Assembly: GCA_937858455.1 (NCBI GenBank)
Contig: CALLYN010000004.1
Coordinates: 1 to 5,253 of the forward strand
Direction of reading: 5' to 3'
Source of the DNA: an uncultured Kouleothrix sp.
Lineage (GTDB): Bacteria; Chloroflexota; Chloroflexia; Chloroflexales; Roseiflexaceae
Length of the DNA: 5,253 bases
The position numbers and the translations under genes were made by a program. Below the pieces are notes generated by a model. That model was not told where the DNA came from, did not search any database, and saw only the letters and a list, made by a program, of their open reading frames with translations. The stretch's first letter is position 1. Each line of letters starts with the position of its first letter. Below are positions 1-4,998 of the stretch, in pieces.

Positions 1-24
1 GCTTCGCCGCCCCCGAACCCCCAC
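1..24. repeat. Right half of a GC-rich palindromic repeat, cut by the window edge
   Basis: The first bases (GCTTCGCCGCCCCCGAACCC, then CCAC) look like the loop and right arm of a C-rich hairpin whose left arm would lie outside the window. The stretch GCCGCCCCCGAACCCC is nearly repeated about 80 bp further on, at 86-101, as GCCGCCCCGAACCCC. This suggests two copies of one intergenic repeat family. The missing left arm is inferred, not seen. Confidence 0.4.
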
Positions 25-69
25 CATAATCCAAGCGATCAGCCGGATTTGGTATAAAGTCCTAAAGAA

Positions 70-104
70 ATTCGGCGGTGGCGCAGCCGCCCCGAACCCC
101 ACTG
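70..104. repeat. Second copy of the GC-rich palindromic intergenic repeat
   Basis: TTCGGCGG (70-77) pairs imperfectly with CCGCCCCGAA (87-96) around the loop TGGCGCAG, with two extra C residues in the right arm. Its right half shares the sequence around GCCGCCCCGAACCCC with bases 6-22. Read on the minus strand the hairpin is followed by TTTCTTT, so it might serve as a back-up terminator for the operon ending at 267 or for a gene outside the window. The repeat is seen directly; the function is inferred. Confidence 0.45.
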
Positions 105-117
105 CAGAGCATGTGGC

Positions 118-157
118 ATAAAACATCCCCCGATCCTCGCGCGAGGATCGGGGGATG
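118..157 (-). terminator. Strong rho-independent terminator closing the minus-strand operon
   Basis: Bases 124-157 form a perfect 34-bp palindrome: CATCCCCCGATCCTCGC followed directly by its reverse complement, with the centre CGCG between 139 and 142. On the minus strand the last stem base at 124 is followed by TTTTAT (123-118), the U-tract expected of an intrinsic terminator. It lies 109 bases after the stop codon of the GTPase gene. The plus-strand exit (GGTGTGTGCG) has no T-tract, so it should act on minus-strand transcripts only. Confidence 0.85.
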
Positions 158-266
158 GTGTGTGCGCCGTGCTACGGCTGAAGGCGCATCCTATGGTGAA
201 GAGCAGCGCCCGCCGAAGCCAGGCACCGCAGCCGAAGGCCGCTCGGCAGCCAAGCCGCGCCGGGTG
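158..266. other. Untranslated 3' spacer between the GTPase gene and its terminator
   Basis: No supportable gene is seen here. The stretch holds a small perfect hairpin, GCCGT-GCT-ACGGC at 166-178, next to the terminator stem, and two close copies of GCCGAAG (around 207 and 231). On the minus strand this would be the 3' untranslated part of the GTPase mRNA. Nothing suggests an RNA gene. Confidence 0.4.
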
Positions 267-797
267 CTATTCCTCGCTCTGCTGCAAGATCACATACAGC
301 AGCTCGAGCAGCACCTGCTTGACGCTCTCGCGATCCGAGGCAATGCACGGCAGCACCTTCACCTGCGGCGGCAGGCGCAGCGCCAGCCGCAGCTCGTCGG
401 GCGACCAGGCATTCGGCTTGTCTTGCTTGTTTGCGGCTACCACATATGGCGTATCGCGGTACGAGACGAAGAACTCGATGATCCGGTTGGTCTCGCGGAA
501 TGTCTCGGGCCGGGTGCTGTCGACCAGGATCACCAGGCCGAGCATGCCCTCCGACAGGATCTCCCACATGAAATCGAAGCGCTTCTGCCCGGGCGTGCCG
601 AACAGGTGCAGCACAAGATCATCGGCGATCGCGATCCGGCCGAAATCCATCGCCACAGTGGTCTCTTTTTTGATCAGCTTGGTGTCGTCGGTCGCCTTCC
701 GCTCGGTCGAAACGACCTCGATCTCGCTGATGGCCTTGATGAACTCGGTTTTGCCCGCGTTCACCGCGCCGCTGATAACCATTTTTACCGTCTGCAC
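267..797 (-). CDS. Small Ras-like GTPase, MglA-like / COG2229-type
   Basis: This is a complete single-domain G protein of 176 residues, which should bind and hydrolyse GTP in the cytoplasm and act as a molecular switch. Visible motifs are the P-loop G10-AVNA-GKT17 (G1), a candidate switch I Thr at 46-47, the G3 stretch FGTPGQ (66-71), NKQD (123-126, G4, guanine specificity) and CIAS (151-154, G5). G3 has Gly67 where Ras has the Asp of DxxGQ; MglA, with TVPGQ, also departs there, so this looks like a family trait rather than decay. The start is GTG at 797, chosen because GGAGGG ends five bases upstream; the next in-frame ATG (782) would be too far from it. It follows the DUF4388 gene by 108 bases and is the last gene of the unit. 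MglA relatives set cell polarity and control gliding, but the role here is not shown. No GAP (MglB/Roadblock) gene is in the window. Confidence 0.9.
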   Translation of the reverse strand: MQTVKMVISGAVNAGKTEFIKAISEIEVVSTERKATDDTKLIKKETTVAMDFGRIAIADDLVLHLFGTPGQKRFDFMWEILSEGMLGLVILVDSTRPETFRETNRIIEFFVSYRDTPYVVAANKQDKPNAWSPDELRLALRLPPQVKVLPCIASDRESVKQVLLELLYVILQQSEE

Positions 798-802
798 ACC
801 GG

Positions 803-808
803 CCCTCC
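803..808 (-). promoter_or_regulatory. Ribosome binding site fixing the GTG start of the GTPase gene
   Basis: The minus strand reads GGAGGG, then five bases, then GTG at 797. This near-consensus Shine-Dalgarno sequence favours GTG over the internal ATG at 782, which would have a spacing of 20 bases. Confidence 0.75.
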
Positions 809-905
809 GCTGCGGTGTAGTGCCTTAAACGACCGTTGCCGGCCAGAAAGACATACGGCGCTCTATTCGCATACCTTGGCGCTCGGGCGAACGCCGCGGC
901 GAGCA

Positions 906-1727
906 TCACATCCCACGAATCCGATTGATAATCCGCGAAACCAGCCCGCGCTTCACCTTGGGCGCTTCGGCGATAGGCCGGCCGCCGGCAGGCACCGGCA
1001 GCGGCTTGGGCTTCCTGATCACATCGACCAGGCCGGCAGTCAGGAAGCCGTACACAATACGGCAGACATCAAACTCGCTCAGGTTGGTCTTCTGCGAGAT
1101 CTCGGCCAGCGTGTCTTTGCCATTGATACGCGCGAACACCCGCCACTCTTCAGGGGCGAGCTGCACGCCTTTGGCTTTATCGCCGGGCTGCTCGACAAAT
1201 TTAACGATCATGTCGGTGCTGGGGATGCGATCTTTGATGCGCCCCCACTCGTCGATCCGCCGCACCCCTTCCATGATCAGGTGCTCGACCGGCAGCGGCA
1301 CCGGCATGATCGGCGCCGTCGGGTCGGGGTGCTGGTTCTGCTCGAACTTAAACTCGCCGTCAGGCCAGCCGAACAGCCCATACACCGACTCTTCGATGTG
1401 CTGTTGCAGGATCTTCTGCAGTTCGTCGCGGGTGATGTAGTGCAGCTCGGTGAGCACCTGCGAAAGGCTGGCCCCGCCATCGTTGCGCTGGGTATCGAGC
1501 GCCTGCTGCGCCTGCGAAGGCGAGAGCTTGCCCTTGCGCAGCAGCAGCTCCGTCACCGATGCGGCTTGATCCTTGCGCGAGGCAGTGATCAGCTTGCCCT
1601 TCTCGAAATACAGCGAGGCTGCCTCGTCGAGCCGACTCAGGTGAAGACACCCGGTTTTGTAGCCGCGATCGACGAGGTACAGAAAATCTGAAAGGCCGAA
1701 ATCCCGGATGTTACCGACCAGCGCCAT
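906..1727 (-). CDS. DUF4388 (PATAN-type) protein with basic C-terminal tail
   Basis: This 273-residue protein opens with MALVGNIRDFGLSDFLYLVD, the usual start of DUF4388 domains. It continues with the glycine turn of KTGCLHL (24-30) and LYFEKGKLITA (39-49). Residues about 58-120 (LLLRKGKLSPSQAQQAL onward to ESVYGLFGW) are the helical second part, which recalls the N-terminal domain of type II/IV secretion ATPases. Residues about 190-238 (EEWRVFARINGKDTLAEIS onward) look like a winged-helix fold. The tail KVKRGLVSRIINRIRGM (257-273) is basic and amphipathic and could touch membrane lipids. Such proteins are found near MglA-like GTPases and response regulators, which fits the next gene. The reading frame stays open far upstream, but the ATG at 1727 is chosen because GGAGG ends six bases before it and the family homology begins there. 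The longer start would overlap the yqhQ end and adds only arginine-rich, shadow-like sequence. No signal peptide is visible. Confidence 0.88.
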   Translation of the reverse strand: MALVGNIRDFGLSDFLYLVDRGYKTGCLHLSRLDEAASLYFEKGKLITASRKDQAASVTELLLRKGKLSPSQAQQALDTQRNDGGASLSQVLTELHYITRDELQKILQQHIEESVYGLFGWPDGEFKFEQNQHPDPTAPIMPVPLPVEHLIMEGVRRIDEWGRIKDRIPSTDMIVKFVEQPGDKAKGVQLAPEEWRVFARINGKDTLAEISQKTNLSEFDVCRIVYGFLTAGLVDVIRKPKPLPVPAGGRPIAEAPKVKRGLVSRIINRIRGM

Positions 1728-1733
1728 TGTCGT

Positions 1734-1738
1734 CCTCC
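1734..1738 (-). promoter_or_regulatory. Ribosome binding site fixing the DUF4388 start
   Basis: The minus strand reads GGAGG, six bases, then ATG at 1727. This rules in the 273-residue form over the upstream-extended frame. A 5-bp stem with loop AGGC (CTCAC 1740-1744, GTGAG 1749-1753) lies just upstream and may be chance. Confidence 0.75.
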
Positions 1739-1800
1739 GCTCACAGGCGTGAGTGGTTAGTGTGCATCGTATGAGTTGGCGCGTTCGCCGCAGGTGCAGG

Positions 1801-2799
1801 TTATACGAAGGCGCCCTGCGCCTCGGCCAGCTCGGGCGTGCCCGCCGGCAGGCCGCCGGCAAGGGCAGCGTCGTGCTCGCCCAGCGCCACGCCGTCGGCC
1901 GCCAGCACCGGCAACAGCGCGGCAATCGCCACAGCGATCATGGTATCGTCGGGCTCGCGGGTGGTGAGCTTCTGGAACGCCAGTGATGGCGCGACCAGCA
2001 CTCGCACCCAAGCCCGGTGGTAGTTTGCCGCCGAGAGCCGCAGCAGCTCGTAGCTCACGGCCGCGATCAGCGGGATGAGCGGGACGTGCGCGAGCACACG
2101 CCAGATCAGCGGCAGATCGCGAACGAGCAGAAACGACGCGACGAAATTGATCAGCAGCACCACCAGCAAGAAGCTTGTGCCGCAGCGCGGGTGAATCAGC
2201 GTAAACTCGCGCACATGCTCGACGGTAAGCGGCGCGCCGGCTTCGTAGGCGTTGATGGTTTTGTGCTCGGCGCCGTGGTAGCCGAAGAGCCGCTTGACAT
2301 CGGGCAGGGTGCCGATCGCCACGATGTAGCCCACGAAGATCGCTAGCTGTAGCACGCTCTTGATCGCCTCGCGCAGCGTCGGCGACGCGCCAAAGCGGTC
2401 GGCCACGCTGGCGATCAGCGTCGGCAGCACGAAGAACAGCCCGACGCCGAACAGCAGCGAGATCAGCATCATGCCGGTGGATGCCGCCTCGGAGAATGGC
2501 TTGGCTGCGGCCGGCTTGCCGCCCGCCGCCGCCTCGGCCTGCGCTTCATCGCCGATTGCCACTGAGGCTGAAAAGTTCAGCGCGCGCGTGCCGAGGCCCA
2601 GCGCGTCCCACAGCATCAGCACGCCGCGTAGAAATGGCAGGGTTTCCCATATATGGCGGCGCCGTACGTCGAGCCGCTCGTGCCGAAACACGATCTCGCC
2701 GGCGGCATTGCGCACAGCAACCGTAGCCTGGTGGAGGCCCCGCATCATCACGCCCTCAAGGACGGCCTGGCCTCCGTATGGGAACCGCTTGATACTCAT
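1801..2799 (-). CDS. yqhQ: YqhQ/DUF1385 family membrane protein
   Basis: This 332-residue protein carries the signature blocks of DUF1385. The N terminus has GGQAVLEGVMMRG (9-21), followed by FLRGV (56-60). The middle has GYHGAEHKTINAYEAG (173-188) and HPRCGTSFL (203-211), rich in His, Glu and Cys that could bind a metal. The family's C-terminal block PSLAFQKLTTREPDD is at 271-285. Hydrophobic stretches at about 109-133, 145-165, 209-227 and 236-256 suggest four membrane helices, with the conserved His/Cys blocks between the second and third. An alanine-rich linker (85-105) and a tail after residue 305 look variable. The family, named for Bacillus subtilis YqhQ, has no well-settled function known to me. 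The start is ATG at 2799, with a modest AGGTAG four bases upstream. A promoter lies about 70 bases upstream, and the DUF4388 gene follows after 73 bases, so this is probably the first gene of a three-gene unit. Confidence 0.9.
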   Translation of the reverse strand: MSIKRFPYGGQAVLEGVMMRGLHQATVAVRNAAGEIVFRHERLDVRRRHIWETLPFLRGVLMLWDALGLGTRALNFSASVAIGDEAQAEAAAGGKPAAAKPFSEAASTGMMLISLLFGVGLFFVLPTLIASVADRFGASPTLREAIKSVLQLAIFVGYIVAIGTLPDVKRLFGYHGAEHKTINAYEAGAPLTVEHVREFTLIHPRCGTSFLLVVLLINFVASFLLVRDLPLIWRVLAHVPLIPLIAAVSYELLRLSAANYHRAWVRVLVAPSLAFQKLTTREPDDTMIAVAIAALLPVLAADGVALGEHDAALAGGLPAGTPELAEAQGAFV

Positions 2800-2865
2800 G
2801 AAACTACCTGTTTGTCCAGCCGCCCGAGCGCATCCTGGAGCGGTAGGAGCATGCCGACGCTAGGT

Positions 2866-2894
2866 ATGATACCACGTAGCAACGCTGGCGACAA
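2866..2894 (-). promoter_or_regulatory. Sigma-70-type promoter for yqhQ
   Basis: On the minus strand, TTGTCG (2894-2889) and TATCAT (2871-2866) are separated by exactly 17 bp. These match 4/6 and 5/6 of the bacterial housekeeping consensus. Transcription would start near 2859, leaving about 60 untranslated bases before the yqhQ ATG at 2799. It lies in the 140-base gap after the two-helix protein gene; that gap holds no hairpin terminator I can see, only a run of seven G on the plus strand at 2916-2922. Confidence 0.55.
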
Positions 2895-2939
2895 TAGCGA
2901 TCGGGTACCGGATGTGGGGGGGCCAAAGGGGATATTTTG

Positions 2940-3374
2940 CTACTTTTCGCCACGGCGCGCCAGGAATGTCGCGGCCGCGCGCACGCCGGCCAGCAGCCCC
3001 GACACTCGGATCACCGGCGACACGACCTGCTCGGCGACATACGAGGTGGTGGTGCCTACCGATGCGGTGGTGTCTTTGATATTCGTGGTGATTGCCTGAG
3101 TTGTGTCGATCACGCCGTCGAGCTTGGCGCTAAGCACGTCGATCTTGGGAACGATCGTGTTGGTGGCTAGGCGCTTGATCACAAACACGGCGTAGAGAAT
3201 CGCCAGCAGCAGCGCGGCCGTGAGCAGCGCGCCGATCATCTGGAATACCGCAAGGATGACGACGGCGATATCGCGCGTGGCCTCGCGAAAGTTGGGGTAC
3301 AGGTACGCGGCGACAATAAAGGCAATGGTAATGATGGCTATCACGGCCAGGCCAATGCCAATCCACTTTTTCAA
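2940..3374 (-). CDS. Hypothetical two-helix membrane protein with TTG start
   Basis: I do not recognise a firm family. Read from the TTG at 3374 it has 144 residues: a short KKW start, a membrane helix at about 4-26, a short loop (YPNFREATRD, 26-35), a second helix at about 36-66, then a hydrophilic amphipathic region (67-120) rich in Thr, Ile and Val, and an end with ARRGEK. The layout recalls small bacterial proteins of the DUF948 kind, which have a membrane anchor and a long helical cytoplasmic part, but this is only a resemblance. The TTG start is chosen because AGAGGAG sits seven bases upstream. A second in-frame TTG at 3416 would give 158 residues but has no ribosome binding site. It has its own promoter and no neighbour of known related function. 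Confidence 0.78.
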   Translation of the reverse strand: MKKWIGIGLAVIAIITIAFIVAAYLYPNFREATRDIAVVILAVFQMIGALLTAALLLAILYAVFVIKRLATNTIVPKIDVLSAKLDGVIDTTQAITTNIKDTTASVGTTTSYVAEQVVSPVIRVSGLLAGVRAAATFLARRGEK

Positions 3375-3381
3375 TGCAACG

Positions 3382-3388
3382 CTCCTCT
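3382..3388 (-). promoter_or_regulatory. Ribosome binding site that selects a TTG start
   Basis: The minus strand reads AGAGGAG, seven bases, then TTG AAA AAG TGG from 3374. It is the only good Shine-Dalgarno sequence near the 5' end of this frame, and so decides between the two candidate TTG starts. Confidence 0.75.
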
Positions 3389-3419
3389 GCTTGGCGATAG
3401 CGCGGCCCAGCGGCAAGTT

Positions 3420-3459
3420 TAATCGGCGCTCGATCGCTTCGGGAAGGGCTAATCGGCGC
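3420..3459. repeat. 10-bp direct repeat 30 bp apart downstream of a promoter, possible operator
   Basis: TAATCGGCGC occurs at 3420-3429 and again at 3450-3459, a start-to-start distance of exactly 30 bp, close to three turns of B-DNA. The second copy directly abuts the -10 box (3461-3466) and covers the expected transcription start near 3454. The first lies in the untranslated leader. Both copies are seen directly; a binding site for a repressor is inference. Confidence 0.45.
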
Positions 3460-3460
3460 G

Positions 3461-3489
3461 ATTATATCATACTCGTAATCGTGAGGCAA
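3461..3489 (-). promoter_or_regulatory. Near-consensus extended -10 promoter for the two-helix protein gene
   Basis: The minus strand has TTGCCT (3489-3484), a 17-bp spacer ending in TGA, and a perfect TATAAT (3466-3461). TG one base before the -10 box makes it an extended -10 promoter. The -35 box and spacer overlap the last codons and stop codon (3469-3467) of the upstream 82-residue gene, so the promoter is partly inside coding sequence. The leader to the TTG at 3374 would be about 80 bases and includes the 10-bp direct repeats. Confidence 0.75.
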
Positions 3490-3715
3490 CAATCAGCAAG
3501 ATCCACGCCCCAAGCACTGCCTCGAGCACCGGTACGCCGGCGGGGGCCGGCAGCGCCAGCGGCAGCCGCAAACCCAAGGCGTAGGCGATCAGGCAACCGG
3601 CGCAGGCCGCCAGCCAGAAGATTGGCAGCTGGAGCAGGCGCCGGCCCCACAGGACGTGCGCGAGTGCGGCGCTGGCGCTGGCGAGCAGAAACAGAAGCAG
3701 CAATGCTGGCGACAT
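3467..3715 (-). CDS. Hypothetical 82-residue membrane protein downstream of mnmA
   Basis: This small, very hydrophobic protein begins MSPALLLLFLLASASAALAH. Membrane stretches are at about 3-20, 29-48 and 61-78, separated by VLWGRR (21-26) and a proline-rich loop (51-61), giving three likely helices; the first could instead be a signal anchor. No catalytic motif is visible and I recognise no family. The ATG at 3715 lies four bases after the mnmA stop, with no clear ribosome binding site, so it may be translated by coupling to mnmA. A longer frame runs back into mnmA but is arginine-rich and shadow-like. The following promoter overlaps its stop codon. It could be a real conserved neighbour of mnmA; membrane-like composition in GC-rich DNA also arises by chance, hence the moderate confidence. 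Confidence 0.65.
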   Translation of the reverse strand: MSPALLLLFLLASASAALAHVLWGRRLLQLPIFWLAACAGCLIAYALGLRLPLALPAPAGVPVLEAVLGAWILLIVASRLRV

Positions 3716-3719
3716 AGGC

Positions 3720-4892
3720 TCAGGCGTTGGGCGCAGCGGGCTGGCTCTGCACTGCGGGCTTCTCGGCCGAGATGCGCCCGCCGCCGAGCACAACCTCGCC
3801 GTCGTACAGCACCACCGCCTGCCCTGGCGTGACGGCGCGCTGCGGCCGGGCGAACTCAACGGTGACCTGGCCGGCGGCGCCGGGTGTAACCTGCGCTGCC
3901 ACCGGGTCGGCGTGCGAGCGAATCTGCGCCAGGCACTCGAATGGCGCCTCGGGCCACTCGCCGCCGACGAACGTGACCTGCGTGGCTTCGAGCGAGCGCC
4001 GCTCGAGCGCGGCGGCTGGGCCTACCACCACGGCATTGCGCGACGCGTCGAGCGCGGTGACATACAGCGGCTCGCCTGCGGCGACGCCCAGGCCGCGGCG
4101 CTGGCCGATGGTGTAGAGCGGCAGGCCCTGATGGCGGCCGATCTCGCGCCCGGCGAGGTCGACGATCGGGCCGGGGCGCAGGCTCTCGGGGCGCTCTTCG
4201 CGCAGCAGGTTGCGGTAGTCGCCGCCCGGCACAAAGCAGATATCCTGGCTCTCGGGGCGGTCGGCGCTGGCCAGGCCGCGCTCGGCTGCGAGGGCGCGCA
4301 CCTGCGGCTTGCTATACTCGCCAATCGGGAACATCAGCCGCGCCAGGTCGGCCTGGCCGAGCATGTGCAGCATGTACGATTGGTCCTTGTCGCGGTCGCG
4401 GGCGCGCAGGAGCTGGAAAGACGAAGGAGCAAGGACGCAGGATGAATCAGCTGCGCCGACACGCCTTTTGTCTTCCATATTTCGTCTTTCGTCGACTCGC
4501 CTGATACGGGCGTAGTGCCCGGTGGCGACGTAGTCGAACCCCAGCGCGGCGGCGCGCGTCAGCAGCGCGCGAAACTTGATGTCGCGATTGCAGGCCAGGC
4601 AGGGGTTGGGCGTGTAGCCCTGGGCGTATTCGTGCAGAAAATATTCGATAACGTGCCGGCGGAACTCTTTCTGATAGTTGAACACATAGTAGGGAATGCC
4701 AAGCTGCGCGCAGACCCGCCGCGCGCTCTCGGTCATTTCGAGCGAGCAGCACAGGCTCTCGGCCAGGCGCTCGTCGTCGCCATCCCACAGGTGCATTGTC
4801 ACGCCGGTGACGTGGTGCCCGGCCTCGTGCAGCAGCGCGGCGACAAGCGAGCTGTCGACGCCACCGCTCATGGCGACCATGATCTTTGCCAT
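3720..4892 (-). CDS. mnmA: tRNA-specific 2-thiouridylase MnmA
   Basis: This 390-residue enzyme makes 2-thiouridine at the wobble base (position 34) of tRNAs for Lys, Glu and Gln, activating the uridine with ATP and taking sulfur from a persulfide relay. Visible features are the PP-loop SGGVDSS (9-15), TPNPCLACN (94-102) whose Cys101 corresponds to Escherichia coli Cys102, ATGHYARI (123-130), KDQSYMLHMLGQ (169-180), and SQDICF (215-220) with the second catalytic Cys219. GRHQGLPLYTIGQRRGLG (252-269) and the C-terminal barrel ending in LYDGEVVLGGGRI (362-374) follow. It is longer than E. coli MnmA mainly because of an extra segment at about 135-159, encoded by an inverted-repeat-bounded 75-bp insert (see 4416-4490). 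Both cysteines and the PP-loop are intact, so activity is likely kept. The start is ATG at 4892 with a weak AGG seven bases upstream. A short Ala/Pro/Gln tail ends the protein. Confidence 0.96.
   Translation of the reverse strand: MAKIMVAMSGGVDSSLVAALLHEAGHHVTGVTMHLWDGDDERLAESLCCSLEMTESARRVCAQLGIPYYVFNYQKEFRRHVIEYFLHEYAQGYTPNPCLACNRDIKFRALLTRAAALGFDYVATGHYARIRRVDERRNMEDKRRVGAADSSCVLAPSSFQLLRARDRDKDQSYMLHMLGQADLARLMFPIGEYSKPQVRALAAERGLASADRPESQDICFVPGGDYRNLLREERPESLRPGPIVDLAGREIGRHQGLPLYTIGQRRGLGVAAGEPLYVTALDASRNAVVVGPAAALERRSLEATQVTFVGGEWPEAPFECLAQIRSHADPVAAQVTPGAAGQVTVEFARPQRAVTPGQAVVLYDGEVVLGGGRISAEKPAVQSQPAAPNA
4416..4490 (-). repeat. 75-bp inverted-repeat-bounded element inserted in frame within mnmA
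   Basis: The perfect arms GAAAGACGAA (4416-4425) and TTCGTCTTTC (4481-4490) bound 75 bp, exactly 25 codons, coding Glu135 to Phe159 of MnmA. The frame is kept and the arms coincide with codon edges. Bases 4480-4493 contain two tandem TTTCGTC units, and 4461-4490 is about 40% GC, clearly poorer than the flanks. A second, imperfect pair (GGAAAGACGAAGG at 4415-4427 and CCTTTTGTCTTCC at 4464-4476) is nested within. E. coli MnmA has 20 residues between GHY and DQSY; this protein has 42. No target-site duplication is obvious. It resembles a miniature palindromic intergenic repeat; the mobile origin is inference. Confidence 0.6.
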
Positions 4893-4927
4893 AGGTTTGC
4901 CTGATGTTCCGTAAAAGGACGGTCTTC

Positions 4928-4964
4928 AAGGGCCTGCGGCCCTTCGGCCTCCCGCGCGGGAGGC
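4928..4964. repeat. Two adjacent hairpins between mvk and mnmA
   Basis: AAGGGCC-TGC-GGCCCTT (4928-4944) is a perfect 7-bp stem with a triloop. GCCTCCCGC followed by GCGGGAGGC (4947-4964) is a perfect 18-bp palindrome. They are two bases apart in the 101-base gap before the mnmA start. Neither is followed by a good T-tract on the minus strand, so they are poor terminators. They may be intergenic repeats, or structures in the mRNA leader that protect or attenuate it. Confidence 0.6.
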
Positions 4965-4992
4965 GGCGGCGCAAGCCGTGCTGATACAGCGC

Positions 4993-4998
4993 ATTATA
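4993..4998 (-). promoter_or_regulatory. Possible -10 box for mnmA at the mvk stop codon
   Basis: A perfect TATAAT on the minus strand overlaps the TAA stop of mvk (4996-4994). No convincing -35 box lies 16-18 bp upstream and there is no extended -10 TG. If used, transcription would start near 4986 and the mnmA leader would contain both hairpins. The match could arise simply from the GTA-TAA codons. Confidence 0.3.

Noticed and set aside
78..1691. A 537-codon open frame on the plus strand
   Set aside because: It is antisense to the GTPase and DUF4388 genes, is rich in Arg, His, Gln and Leu with no recognisable domain, and both opposite genes have clear motifs and ribosome binding sites. Long antisense frames are common in GC-rich DNA.
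1728..1925. Upstream extension of the DUF4388 frame by 66 codons
   Set aside because: It overlaps the yqhQ 3' end, is rich in Arg, Cys and Ala, and has no ribosome binding site, whereas ATG 1727 has GGAGG at good spacing and matches the family start.
3375..3416. An upstream TTG start (3416) for the two-helix membrane protein
   Set aside because: There is no Shine-Dalgarno sequence before it, while the TTG at 3374 has AGAGGAG seven bases upstream.
3716..3859. N-terminal extension of the 82-residue protein into mnmA
   Set aside because: It would overlap mnmA in another frame and reads as arginine- and cysteine-rich shadow sequence; the hydrophobic protein starts naturally at 3715.
4416..4490. 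Frameshift or pseudogene explanation for the odd MnmA segment
   Set aside because: The frame is intact on both sides, both catalytic cysteines and the PP-loop are present, and the segment is exactly 25 codons, so an in-frame insertion explains it better.
4447..4974. A 175-codon minus-strand frame overlapping the start of mnmA
   Set aside because: It is an out-of-frame shadow of mnmA, arginine-rich with no domain, and runs through the intergenic hairpins.
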